Shown in pieces: positions 39,690-52,720 of a DNA stretch of 64,000 bases. A program made the translations under genes and the position numbers. The stretch spans positions 2,560,001 through 2,624,000 of the forward strand of contig OX439038.1 of NCBI GenBank assembly GCA_949317995.1, in the 5' to 3' direction. The notes under the pieces are model-generated. The model saw nothing but the letters and a program-made list of their open reading frames with translations, made no database searches and was not told where the DNA came from. How positions within the stretch are numbered: position 1 is the first letter of the stretch; each line of letters begins with the position of its first letter. This stretch comes from Acholoe squamosa (lineage: Eukaryota > Annelida > Polychaeta > Phyllodocida > Polynoidae).

Positions 39690-42600
39690 TGAGAGGCGTG
39701 CGTGTTATCCATGGATAACTGCAAGGCGTGCAGGTTATCCATGGATAACCGCACGCCTTACAAAATTAATGTTACAGCCTACAGGGTGTGCAATATCGAC
39801 AGGTATGTGCATGGGAATATCCAGCAAAAAGCACTGAGCAACCCAGAAATCGTGGTATAAAGCTTGATAACGCACGGGGGTTATGACCAAAAAGGCACTG
39901 TAGAGGCCAGAATCGTGAGATAAAAAACAATATTGATAACCATTAAAAAGCAAGATGTTTTTTTTCCTGTCATGTCAACAACAATGGCACTTCTCTTCTT
40001 ATCCTTCTTTGGGGCATAAAAGCTAAAATGTCAGATTTACAACATAAAAAAATTGTTCTCTTGACATCAGAAATTCATTATGATGATTGGGCTACATAAA
40101 ACAGGCATTCTGTTTATGTGCTTGAAGTAGCCTTATACCTTATAATCCTTTGGCATGTCTAGTTTGGCAGGGCATGGTTGGGATACATCTTCAGCAGCCT
40201 TGAATAATTGACTGAAGGCTAGAAGCAGCCTCAGCTAATTGACTACCTAGAGTCTAAGGCCGGAACAAGGACTAGAGAGCACTTACTCTAACAACGTTTA
40301 ATTAGTTTCATTGGGGGTGTACTCACAATATTAATAGCATCTGATGATTATCAGACAAGTTTTATCACAACAATTTAAACCAGGTGGATTAGATGCTAAT
40401 TCAATGCCTAGTTCAAGTATGGATGAATACAGGTATAGATGGTTATACCTTGAGGTGCCTTTAGCAAAAGTATTGAAACATGTAGGGCTTCAGAGAGAAA
40501 TTAAACCAAGTTAGGGCCCACTTCAGAGGCAATCAGTCCTTATAAGAAGCTAACCACTTTCACAGTACCTTAGCCTTGTTGCACCAAAACTAGCTCTTAA
40601 GCATTTTTTTACCATGGCTATGGCTGATTTGCATATTTCAGCGTTCAAGTTTAATGATAAAAGTCGTTGGATTAACCACGGCTAGAATGAACGATGTTTG
40701 ACACCGCCATCTGGTGTATAGAGAAAGTACTACCCACGGCATATTAACAAACAAGAAATCCAATATGGCAGAATGGCTTCCTCCTTGTCCGACCCGACTC
40801 GCATTAGAGTTATTTGATTTTCAAGGTAAATACTTAATCTAGAGGTTTATTTGATAAATTTTAACATTTTGTGTGGCACCCATTAATCAATGATCCATAG
40901 ATAGTGTAAAACAAAATTAAATCAGGGCTTCTGTTTTAATGTGCTGATTATATCCAACATTCCAGAAATAGCTGTTTTTCTCTTTTTTTCTCAACTAATC
41001 ATTTAGAATTCTCCATTCATTGATACTGTTCCTGTTTGCTTTCACATAGAAACAGATCCATGTTGAGATTATTTTGCTTTCATTTTCTTGTTAGCTGAGA
41101 TAAAACCATGCATCTTCTTCAGTTCTTGCTGGAGTTGCCTTTGTATAGATATGTATAATTAGGTACTCTATGGCACCTTTCTGACACCATTTGAATTACT
41201 ATCTTTGATATGTGTTGCTGAAGCTTTAACAATAATTAGATTGTAAGCCAATATCATTGCAGTGACTTCCGCAAAGGCTGGTATTCCAATTCTTTTGTTC
41301 CTTGTGACCTAAATTTTGCCACAAAGAAGATAATGCTTTCTATCAAAATACTTAATGGAAAGATCCACATTCTTCCTAGATCCTTCTACTCTTAATGAAG
41401 ATTTGGAATTGCTGAATGCTTATGAAGTGAATTACAGAATTGTTTTAGTTGTAAGTTTTGGATCAGTCCTATTTTGACATCAGTGAGAAAGAACATTGAC
41501 AGAAAAAGGTCAGCATATAAAGGGATCACTATCCAACACAGTCACATTTAAAGTGGCAGGTCAGTATATATGGGGCAATTCAACAAACGATGTTTTTGGC
41601 CCTTTTTGGTTTCTGGGAGGTACAGTAAATTATTTCAAGCACCATTCTACTGATATTTGATAGAAGACATCTGGAGCTTTAAAAAAAAAGGGGAAATTTG
41701 CATTTGTCAGCCTATTATTTGGGAGGATACAAGGCTTTGGAGGTGAGAAATGCGGCAAAATTGGCATTATTTTACCTTTTCCTCTATATCATAAGTCATG
41801 TTTTGCCTATTTAAGCAGTTCTTGAACACCCTAAAATATTTTTTTCCCTTAGTGGAGGGACCTATCTTACATTTCAATGTTGTTAGGAGTTGATTCATGT
41901 GACAACTTCCTGTGCAAAAAGACAGGTTTTCTACTGACTAAGCCTACAATAAAAGTACATTGGCTAGCTTGCTAAAATACTAGCTTTATTCTTATAGTTA
42001 ACCACCATCAAAAGGGTCCCTTAAGAGGTCTGTTTGGCCAAATAAAAATTGGACCTACCTACAAACCCCATCTCACCATGGACTTGGAAGTAATTTTCAA
42101 CATCAGTGGTGTGACTTGCATCAACTGGACATTTAGCTTCATATATCATAAACTACTGCTAATTTCTATATGTGTACCACCCAACTTAAGTTAAACAATC
42201 AATTTGGATGTCATGACATTGAAATTATGACGAAATTCACCCAAGGCTAGCTGTATGGAGGGGGTAGTTCGGTATTGTTAACGAGAGTCACATTTTTACA
42301 GTAAAATCAGTGTCGGAAAGGAAAGTGACTTCCTGTTACCCAGACAGAAATGACCCACATCCTGTTTCCTTAGTAAACAACTCAGCGGATCCCCAGCTAC
42401 TGCAGGTACAGCCTACAGCAGTTTTCTTCCTAAAATTCCCGGGAATTTTCCCCACAATGGTAAGGAATTTTGATGAAATTCTCATGATATATTGTTGAGG
42501 GGATGTATGGGCTTTCACACAAGTCTTGATATGTACTGAATCAAATGTATTTTGGATGCTAGGGGGTATATATGATAACCAGGTGAATGTTCCAAGCAAG

Positions 42601-43924
42601 TATGACCATTGCCCTCCATGTATAGAGCTGCAAGGCATCTCCCAGCCGAATACCTGGGTCGCGTTAACGCGAGTCACGTTTTGCCAGGAGTGGGGAAAAG
42701 GCATAATTCAATGGAATTCATTGGTCATTGCCTTTCATTCACACTCATATGTGTAGAATAGGGTCTGTACTGTACATTAAAATGCTTTAGAAGTCTTTTC
42801 ATTTGACCCCTTGGGCCCCTCTGATGCCGGCCAATGGGAAATTCGTCTAAAATCCTCTCTATTACTTGAGTAAATTACATGATGTTTCAATGCTAAATTC
42901 CTCCCCAGGCCTCCCTCCTGTCCTTTTGTTCTAATCAACCCACTGTGGAATGCTCAGAATTGCCTCAGTGTAGGCCTAAAGCTATTTTGCCTGGTTTGTG
43001 ACTCACGTTAAAGCCATGTCCTGTTCGGCCCTCTATACCACACCACAGGCACAGGCAGGGATTTCCAGGCACTGGGCATTTAGATAGGGCTCTTCTGTAA
43101 TATCCTGATCAGTATTACCCACTATTTTGAGTCAGCTTATGCTACCTTGCTCCCAGCTCTGTGTATACACGTTTCTAACACCTAGAGTGACCTAGTCACT
43201 CAAGGTGACTCATTCTGACGCTTGTTTGCTGGGCTACTACACTTCAATATACTCAAGTTTTGGCACTTTCCTAAAAATTCATAGTGATTTTAGTCCCTCT
43301 GTATATTCAGAGATAGAGATGGATCAATTATTTTCTCAATTTCGATTCCAGATGCCAATGAAGATACGGTAAATATTCATAATTTAGCTAAAGACAAACA
43401 AAGATTCCATAAGCCACTATTTAGAAGAAAAGTGTTATATGTGACTTCACATCAGATGATGACTTCACATCAGATATTGATGACAAATCTGAGAAGATGG
43501 ATTTTTCTAAAATCGATGGGACAGAGATTGAAATTGACTAAAAATAGACTTAAACTATCAACACTATTGAAGCTGATAAATTCTAGTTTCAGCCTAATGA
43601 ACTTGATATATCTAGATTTAGATCCACTTCATCATGCATATGTATACAAGGGCTTAGTTCTGCTTTCTGTTCTGGGAGGTCAACCTCAATACATATGTGC
43701 AATTTGATATTTTTCCTTGAAAACCCATACTGAAAACTTAGCTATCTATTCCTGTTTTAAAGGGACTAAATCAAATTCAATCATGGAAAAATATAGAATA
43801 GAAAGAGGTTACCCTATGGACCCAATGGGAGAGAGGGATATTACCATCAGCAGAACCTTTGTGTTCTTTTGGTATGCTTTGATGGAACGATGGATTAGGT
43901 GCTGGATAGCTGAATGACTGGCAG
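39690..43924. other. Intergenic DNA of copy A
   Basis: AT-rich sequence nearly identical to 59,507-63,741. Recognisable points are a CATGGATAACCGCACGCC repeat (39,705-39,760) and two GTTAACGMGAGTCAC words (42,278 and 42,663). No gene is seen. Confidence 0.5.
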
Positions 43925-44330
43925 TGTATGAGAGGGATTTGTGCATGAGCGGCATATGTCACAGCGATTTATAGGAAATGATGGAGCAGTCGGATTCCGG
44001 CTCTCTCCCTTTTTATAAATAGTTTTCCTGGGTAACTGTGTGGTCTCCCAGGATAGGTGAAATAAGTGATGTGAATGAGAGGGATTAGGGCATGCATGGC
44101 AAATGTCACAGGGCATTATAGGAAATGGAGCAGTGGGATTTCAGCTCTTTCCCTTTTCAGGAATTTGTTTCTTTTGTTATTGTGTGGTCATGCTGTTTAG
44201 ATGAATAACCTGCTGCGAATGAAAGGGATTAGGGCATGAGTGACATACGACAAAGGGCTTTGTAGAAAGCTGTGGAGCACTGAGGGGCACAGCTTTCTGC
44301 CTTCATTGATCATTTGTTCCCCATAGCCCA
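43925..44330. repeat. About 145-bp degenerate tandem repeat
   Basis: GAGAGGGATT...GCATG...CATATGTCACAG...TTATAGGAAATG...GCTCT.TCCC recurs from about 43,930, 44,078 and 44,220; a further diverged unit lies near 45,769. Copy B has the first units up to the window end. Confidence 0.75.
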
Positions 44331-44789
44331 ATATGTGTTAGAAATAATCCACACAGGATATGAGAGGTTGGTGGGGTATTTGTGGGATTTGGGTTTGAGT
44401 GAATATGACTGATAATCACTAATCGTCGTTAACTGGCCTGTTCTTGTTCTCCCTTCAACAAAAACTTGAAATAAAGTAATATAAGTGTCTTTATCATTTA
44501 TTCTGGTCGGGATGGGATAGAGCTACAAGGGGTATTTGGGTTTTGCCTATCTACGAGGCATATTTAGGGAGCTAGAGGGCTAAAACTGCCCAAAATGAGG
44601 GTTTTTTTTCGAACAAAAACACAATAATCTCAAGTGCAACTTGCAAATAATAAAAAATGCTGGGGCATAGGCTACTTTTTTGGTTTTGGTATTTCCCCTA
44701 GAGCACAGGGAAAATTGTAAGACCAAATAGGAATATGTGGCCACTGTAGCTTTTATGCCGGGTCACTGAAGGTACATGGGCAGTTCTAC

Positions 44790-45440
44790 GCTAGACCCTA
44801 GAGAGACCCTAACATAGCAACCATGTTCTATTATTCCAATAGCACAGAGATGAAATAGATATACCATGCAGAGCCTTAACATGTCCCTATATGCATAAAA
44901 AAAATTGGAAGTCTAGCTCCTATATCTTGGCCTGGGGTTTGGGTGACAGAGTTGGGGTAGTTTCGTGTTAGACCCTAGAGAGACCCTTAATCACCATTTA
45001 TGTCAGTCTGGCCCCAGTGTATAATATATTTAACTATTATCTCTTACATGTTAATTGACCTTTATATCAAAGTATCCTGGCCTGTTAGTATCAACCCCCT
45101 ACTCCATTAAGGTTTAGAGCTATGGTACAATCACTAGCAATTGGACCCTAGAGAGACCCTAGACCCGAGAGAGACCCTAGACCTGAGAGGGCCCCTATAG
45201 TCTGCCACCAGTGTATAATATAGCTAACTATTATATCTTATATGACAATAGACCTTTATGAGGGTAACCTGGCCTGTTAATATCAACATCTTACTCCATT
45301 AAGGCTTGGAGTTACAGTACAATAACTAACAATTGGACCCTAGAGAGACCCTAGACCCGAGCGAGACCCTAGACCCTACTCTATTAAGGCTTAATTCTAT
45401 GGTACAATCACTAGCCATTGGACCCTAGAGAGACCTCAAC
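44790..45440. repeat. GACCCTAGAGA repeat and about 200-bp units
   Basis: The word GACCCTAGAGAGACCCT recurs near 44,793, 44,973, 45,145, 45,337 and 45,420, often followed by AGACCCGAG variants. Between them a block (TATAATATA..TAACTATTAT, GACCTTTAT, CTGGCCTGTTA, TACTCCATTAAGG) repeats at about 45,020 and 45,220, with a third partial unit near 45,377. Confidence 0.85.
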
Positions 45441-45605
45441 TTTGGTCCCATGCTGTGGATTTAAAAATTATATTTAAGCTACCCGCATATATGTACTGTA
45501 AGCCCCAACACCTGTACTAAATGTACCTTAAAACTTTTTAGGCTGGTCCAAAATATTTTTTAGACCCCCCTGGCAGCCCAGATGGCGACAATTCATGATT
45601 ATTGG

Positions 45606-45607
<2 letters not shown>

Positions 45608-45652
<45 letters not shown>

Positions 45653-45682
45653 TATGTATATATATATATATATATAGATATG
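45608..45682. repeat. (TA)n microsatellite
   Basis: A TA tract of about 75 bp with two GATATG interruptions. Confidence 0.98.
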
Positions 45683-45689
45683 TGACAGA

Positions 45690-47295
45690 AAGTGTTGTAG
45701 TATTGACAAAAGTCACCAGAGGGTATTGGCGTACAGCACGGGAGATCCTACCTGTAACTGCTACGATGAGAGGGATGTGGGTGTGAGTCACATATGTCAC
45801 AGTGCTCATTTGTAAGCTAGATACTGTTTATAAGGGGCCCACCATTTTGCCTGTATTGATTATGTGTTTCCTTTACAATCGTTTTATCAGTTTGATACAC
45901 TAGATGGCGTCCTAGTCGACCCCTAGGCTACAGGGGCTACTCACCCACCCAGCCCCTGTGGCCCCATAGGCCTATTGAGGGGGCAGAAACACCTCTCACA
46001 ATTATACTGTTTTGAAAATGAAAAACGGTTAAGAGGTTAGAAATCAGAGATATCCAAAGAGTGTATCTAGGTACCCCATCGATACTGGATTGAAAAATCT
46101 AGCCAAACACCTTTAGCATTTCAAATCTTGAGGTACACTCTGCAGTGAGTAAGAGAAAACTCACCATGCCCCTGTAGCAGGAGCAGTTTGGCCTGGTCTA
46201 TACTAACGCCACCTGCTGTATATCCTTGATAAAACCTTCGTATAGAACACACTGGACATGAGAGACTGGGTCCGTGGGAGTTTGTGTGAATGGCGGTGGT
46301 CTGCATGATGGACAGTTTGAATTATGGCTTTGTACTGAGGGGTCTCCTGGAACAGTGGTAGATATATGACAGGGAATGCTGTAGTATGACCAAATAGACC
46401 CCCAGGGTATGGGTGTGCAGCTCATTTGGATCATGGCAGGTATCATTGACCATTTGATAGCTATTTCACAGAGTCTAGTGTACACGATACCCTGTGGGAG
46501 CACAATGGGATTTATGGAAAATGTGTGACTATTCATTTAGGATTTGGTTGTTGTGGTTGGAACTAATAGCATTTGTCAGCTGTCTGACACTTCCATGGTA
46601 TGACACGAGAACTGCTCCCAGAGGGGTGATCTGTGCCTGAGGCCAAGGTTCTCAGTTCTACACTGTAGTGCGGCCTCCCTTTGATCACCACACAGAAAAC
46701 CTGCCGCCACCTAAAACTTTTCAATACAGACAAGTTTAGGATTGTCAAGGTCAAATGACGACCTAATCTTGTCATACTGACAATACAAAGTCCTCTTAGT
46801 GACAACTCAGGTTTTCAGTGTAGGTGATAAAGTAGCTAGGTGTGGGTGGCACTGATAGCATCCTTAACAGCATGATATGTGAGAATCTTCCTCTGGAGGC
46901 AGATCCAGCTTCTGGGAGAGGAGAGGGCACGTAAATCTTTAAGATAAGATGAGGAGGTGGCCTCCTATGCGATTTTAAGATGTGGGGTGAAAAGTAGGAT
47001 GTCTCTTCTGAACAGTTCCCTATTACTTCTCAGCAAGAAGAAGCCGAAAGGAATGATCCATTTGATTGAATCATTCAAATAGTTGGTCAGTCTAGCTTTA
47101 GCCTGCCAGTAAGAAGTGTCCATATTGATCTGTGCTTGGAGCCACACCTAAGGAAACAGCTTTAATTTGTGACGGTAAGGCTAAAGAAGAGCTTTAACTG
47201 TGAGCTGCCCAAGAGCTACTCTAGGTGAGGGACCAAGACATCTCTCAGCCACACAGATTGATGTGTGCATATTCTCACAGGTCAGAGCCTTAGAG
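45690..47295. other. Intergenic DNA, nothing recognised
   Basis: Slightly GC-richer sequence with short open frames only; no family, RNA or repeat recognised beyond the diverged tandem unit near 45,769. Confidence 0.4.
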
Positions 47296-47299
47296 AGTA

Positions 47300-47530
47300 C
47301 CAGGTGAACAACAAACATTTGAAAACGTTTAAAAACGTTCTATATGGTTTGCATCCAAACGTTTGCATTTGAAACGTTTAAAAACGTTTTTAAACATTCT
47401 AAATCCAAACGTTTGCATCTAGACACTGCTAGAACATTTTAAAACATTTTTAAACCTTCTAGATACAAACGTTTTTGTTTAAACAATATAAAAAACGCTT
47501 GAAAAAGGTTTTGTAAACGTTATATAACAT
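47300..47530. repeat. AAACGTT-rich tract
   Basis: AAACGTTTAAAAACGTT and TCCAAACGTTTGCAT words recur about five times; the AAACGTTT core is self-complementary. It resembles the interior of the MITE at 50,977-51,355. Confidence 0.75.
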
Positions 47531-48389
47531 ATCTAAACCTTTTTAGAGTTTCCTGTATGTCCTATTAGGTGGAGGCACTATCCCATTATAATTATAGTGA
47601 TATATTATCTCATTGTAGATATATGATGGTGGGAAGTGATAAGCTATTGGGAAGTCTGATAGCTTGACAACATATCAAATTAATATGTGATTCAATAGGG
47701 TGGCAAGTCATTTGTTTTTTTCATTAATTGCATTATATCTATATGTATATTGTGTTGTTAGACACCCTTTTTTTTTAGAAATTAGAAAGAAATATATCTA
47801 GATCCAATCCCTATCACCCTACATATGAAGTGGAACGACCTAGACCGCTGGCCACACATGTGTGCAGGGCTATATTGTGGTTATGGGAGAAGAATCCATG
47901 CGTGCCATCTTAACAAAGTAAATGCCCCTCCACCATTAACATCCTATGATAACAACATGACTAATTCTATACAAAACCTAGCCCTGCAAGTCACATATAT
48001 GGAGAAATTTATAGGGTGGTTACAAGCGTGAACAGGGTCAGAAAAACGTTATAATTTTTCAAGCCCTTAGGAAACGATATTTTGAGGTAATGTTTTTTTG
48101 TTCGTTGGGAAGCTCTTAGCTACAACCAAAATCTCTGTGCAGACATAATATGTGTTTCATTATAATGCTAAAGGATTACAAGAATTGCTTCCAACTGTGA
48201 ATCATGAAAGGAAATGCAGATATGGCACCAAGATTTGCCCTTGTCAGATATCAATTGACATGCAGAGATCAAGTTACTTCTATGTGTTGCCTCCATAGTT
48301 GAACCCAGGTCTTCCCCCATCCCATGTATTAATGTAAGGTCCTAACTGAATGGATCCCTCTGTGCCCCCTGGCTGTAGAGGGTCAATGC

Positions 48390-49470
48390 GTAACATGATT
48401 CATACCACAGCAATGTTTACCCATGCAGCCTGGGACCCCTAACATTGACCTTAGTCCCCTAATGCTCAGAAGTAAGATTAAAGCCGGGTATTCCAATTAA
48501 TGAAGACAAAGTTTTTCACACCAGGACATCATAGACACGAAATGTTTTGAATGATTATCGAAATCTAGTTTTAAGTTGTTATTCATATATAATGAGCGGT
48601 TGTGAAATGACATCTTGACTAACCTGCAGGTTGCTGCCATAAATGTGCGGCATAAGCATCAAAAGTGGCCTGCCTTTGTTTCCTGAACTATCATAAACAT
48701 CATCATTCATGTATGTATATATGATGTATGTAAAAAATAAAGGCTATCAAATCTCAAAATCTCAATCTCAACGCTATGGACACTCACTCTCTGAGGTATT
48801 CCTCTGGCCTCTGTTAACTGCTAAGTACCTTATACTCACTGACAGTTCCCCCCACTGGGCCGCTGAGCTACCAGGGATCTAAGGCATTGCGCTTCAAGAC
48901 AACCATTTTAGGGACATCAGCAAATTCACTCTGACTTTCCTCCGAGTCGCTAGTTATGTTCTATGTTCTGGAACATAGCAGGCTCAAGGTAATACATCCC
49001 TTGTCCAGAGAGCTTTACCTGAATACAAAGCTGTACACCCTGACAAGATTTGGATTTGGATATTTTAATACAAATAAATCATGACATACAGGTCCTATAT
49101 GATTTATCACCAATACTAGATCATGCAAAGACAGCAGTTCTATGACATTCTAATAATTCTTAGAATGTTGTTCTATTTCAATTTTACTTTTTGGCAAGAG
49201 AAACTACAATAAATCCTCTATAGTCTTGGTTCTGGTCAGTACTGGTCATGTTACTGAGGGACAGATAGTGAGAGAATTGGGTGGCACATTTATGTATGGA
49301 TTCTATGCTTTGTGTGCAATGCATTCCAGCTCACCCAATTTATTCTGTGTGCCTCTAAGACTGAACGATAGGCTGAAGCCTTACATTGACATGACCTTGG
49401 CATATACCGTCTCTGCATAAGGGTTCCCTTTGGAATTTTTCTGCCATGGCACTGTCCCTTTATAACAGGT
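48390..49470. repeat. Dispersed repeat, copy 2 (interrupted)
   Basis: Collinear with 985-1620 (see that entry). About 305 bp at 48,471-48,775 are absent from copy 1 and end in AAAAAATAAAGGCTATCAAA followed by AATCTCAA repeats, as a short retroposon might. Confidence 0.5.
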
Positions 49471-50976
49471 GTGTCGACTGTTATGAACCCGACTGCTAAA
49501 TAGTTTACAAATATTTGGTCCAGTTGGAGCAAGGACCACCAAGGTGTATTTATTATATTTGGTACAGCAAATTTAAGATGACAGTATAAAACTTTCAATT
49601 TATTAGTCACTGCTAACTTCTTTATTCAGTTATTCTGTTATTCAAACCCTAAAAATGGTACATTGTTATTCAACCACATGGTCGGTCTACTAATGCATTT
49701 TACATTCAAGTATCATGCAGACCCTAACAGATTCTGCAGTTCCAAAGGGGCTACATTATCAATGCGGCATATTGGTTTTATACATCAGTTGATTAGCAGC
49801 CTTTTCCAACATAACTCTGAAAACATTTATGTTTAAGTTGACATGGGAGATTAGATTTAGAGAAAAAGGATCTGATTTAAGCTGTTGGTAATTGAATGTA
49901 TCATGTGTATGACATCTATAGATGTATACAAATATACATGTGGGGAATATCAAAATGTGCTGCTTCCTTAAACATTTATCACAAACAAAGTACTTACATG
50001 GTAACATGGATCAACTCATCACTAAAGGTGGCTTTTCTTTTGACTAATAATATATTATAGCTCTGGATGGGCCAAGAGCATTTACATCATTCCTTTAGTC
50101 ACCTTATAAGCCACCACTAAGAGCCATTGGTTCTGTGCTGGAAGGCTGTATTACATCAACATAGGGGAATAGCTCAGATGTATACACATGGTGAAACCAG
50201 AATAATCTGATGTCTAAGAGGGGGAACGTGTTGATAGCAAGTTGGGTTTTTATCATTTCTGAAAATCCCTATCTTATTCTGCAGTAATGTTCCTACTTCA
50301 AATACAAAGTCTGAAAAAACTGTAAAATTGGTAGCTGCAAATGTTTTGCCCAGCTAGAAGTGTCCTATGACGAATTCATAAGATCTGTTCTGGCAAAGCA
50401 GCAGCAATTACTGGCTTCAGTCTACTGATTCAACGCCCATTTCAGAAATCTGTGCTAACATGGACATTGGGTCCCCATTTGTCTGTCAGGATATCCGCAA
50501 TTAGGTTACTGAGTGCTGTCAACAGCTTAGAGTAGTGAAACTACTTACAAGCTGTTTAGCCTCATTTCCACATCTTCTCAGCCTCTCTCATTGCACAACC
50601 TCCCCATAAAGAGTGTGTGTCAATTCACTGTGGGAACTGCAACCCTAGCCAGAATATAAGGTAATATTGTTACTACTTTAGGGGTTGTGTCTGATTGATC
50701 ACAATAATTAGGTTAGACAAGATTGAATCAGAACACTCTCCTTTACATTGAGGATATCTGTTACTGACACATGGCAGTGCAAAGCTTCTAATAAACAAGG
50801 ACTTAAACCTTCAAGTGTAATATATAGTATTGATACATACTACCCATTATTTGTCATTGTGTAGGAAAGTAGCAGTGGCGAGGTAAATAACCAGTACTAA
50901 AAGGAGTGTGCATCTTTTCAACACAAATTATTGAATCTGAATTCGCTCATATTGTACATTGGTATAATGGTGACCC

Positions 50977-51355
50977 CCCACTTGGCAGAAAAACGTTTTT
51001 TTGACGTAAAAAAACGTTTTATTTTGGTTCCTAAGTTTGCAAAACGTTTTTTTTAAACATCAAAATAACGTTTTTACATGTACTCAAAAAAACGTTATTT
51101 TGACGTTTTTTAAAAACGTTTTTATATCAGGTTAAAAAAAAACATTTTTTTAACATAAAAGAAACGTAAATAAAAAACGTTTTTATTTGGTTGAAAATTG
51201 GTTGAAAAAGCAAACGTTTCTATTTGGTTGAAAATTGATTGAAAAACATTTAAAAACGTTTTGTCAACGTCAAAATAACGTTTTTTTTTAAGTTCTTTAC
51301 CCAAACCAAATAAAAACGTTTGCAAACGTTACAAACACGTTTTTTGACAAGTGGG
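50977..51355. mobile_element. AACGTT-rich MITE, copy B only
   Basis: Ends CCCACTTGGCA-AAAACG and, inverted, CCCACTTGTCA-AAAACG enclose about 379 bp made largely of AAAACGTTTTT words. Copy A (about 32,552) has no such insert at the matching position, giving an empty site. The exact target duplication is unclear. Confidence 0.75.
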
Positions 51356-52597
51356 CCTAACTCACAGAGAGTGGTAGATACACTACCATGTGGCTGGTAT
51401 GATTTACAAATGCATGTACTTTCCTGCAAACACAATCCTGAGATGCACTCGAGACTTTCTCATGTCATGACTTGTTATGACTTCTGGAATTGTACACATT
51501 CACTTCACAAGATATTGACTCGTGATTTCCACAGGAAAAGACATTTACCCCAGTTAAACATATTCTTTTTCTGGGAATAACACAAGATATAGACACATGT
51601 TTTGACTTGTGATTCTCACAAGAATCGATTGATTCATAAGAATGTTATCACTTGTGAGCCACATGAGAATGCACTTGTTCAATTCCCAAGAATAACTCCA
51701 GATGTTTACTCATGTTTTCTCCATGAGTATCCACCATGTTATCAGAACATTTGATTCTCGAGTTTTTAGAAGGAATGTATCTAATTTCTGGGAACAACTC
51801 GAGACATAAACTTGTGTCAGTACTCGTGATTGCCATAAAAATCTACCCAGTTATTTCCCAGGGATAACTCAAGATGTGAACTTGTGTCATTACTTGCGAT
51901 CCCCACAAGAATGCACTGGTTCATGGGAACATGTCTAGTTCCCTGGAATAACTACACATCTAAACTTGTGTCATGACTCATAATTGCTACAAGAATTGTC
52001 TCATTTAATTTACAGGAATAACTCTAGATGTCAACTAGTGTCATGACTTGTGATCCCCACAGGAGTCCACTGGTTCATGTGAACATGTTTAGTAGTCTGT
52101 TTAGTGTGGAGGAATACCTCAAGATGTAGACTTGTCATGTTAATCCACCGGTTCATGAGAACCTTCAAATCTTGTGTCATGTTAGTATGATTTACCTATT
52201 ACATCTCTGCTAGTGCATCATATTTACTCCTAGGTACGCAGACTGAAACAACACAGGGTTCAAGGCTGCTAGTACATGATTACGTCAATGGACTATTCCG
52301 GGTACTATCATTATTTTACACCTTTATTAATTTCTTCGCCATATGTGCCGGAGCTCTGTCCACAAGCCTACCACCTGCCCCTATCTATTTACACATGCCT
52401 TAAAATGCCTTGACGTTTGTGAGTTGATGTGTGATGGCATATATAATTGTTCTAGGATATTCCACTAGATGGGGCGAACAACCATTTTGGTACCAGGATT
52501 AATCACTACCAAGAGGAACTACCAACACTTGAGACATTTGATGTATCTGTGTCATTTTGTTTTCATACAGAGTAAATCACTAAGGTTTGTAAATATC

Positions 52598-52720
52598 ATC
52601 CATGGATAACCGCACGCCTTACAAAATTGATGCTACAGCGTTAATGCTGTCCAATATCCACAGGTATGTGCATGGGAATATCCAGAAAAAGCACCCAAAA
52701 TCACAGATGTTGTGGTATAA
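52598..52720. repeat. Ectopic repeat patch in copy B
   Basis: This 123-bp block matches 39,737-39,860 (ATCCATGGATAACCGCACGC ... GGTATGTGCATGGGAATATC ... GTGGTATAA) but replaces a different sequence of about 135 bp at the equivalent position in copy A (about 33,836-33,972). Confidence 0.75.

Larger units (their letters stand above)
32419..50732 (+). repeat. Large direct duplication, copy A
   Basis: From about 32,419 the sequence is collinear with copy B starting near 50,733. Open frames at 37,484-37,747 and 57,301-57,564 are identical and exactly 19,817 bp apart, and 37-44 kb versus 57-64 kb is nearly identical throughout. Identity is lower and indels are frequent in the first 4 kb. If tandem, copy A extends to where copy B begins, about 18.3 kb. 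No cellular gene is recognised in the unit. Two haplotypes joined by assembly are an alternative. Confidence 0.85.

Noticed and set aside
42310..42756. Overlapping ORFs near 42.3-42.8 kb on both strands
   Set aside because: Frames are broken in the duplicate by small indels (compare 62,152-62,519), so no coding constraint is evident.
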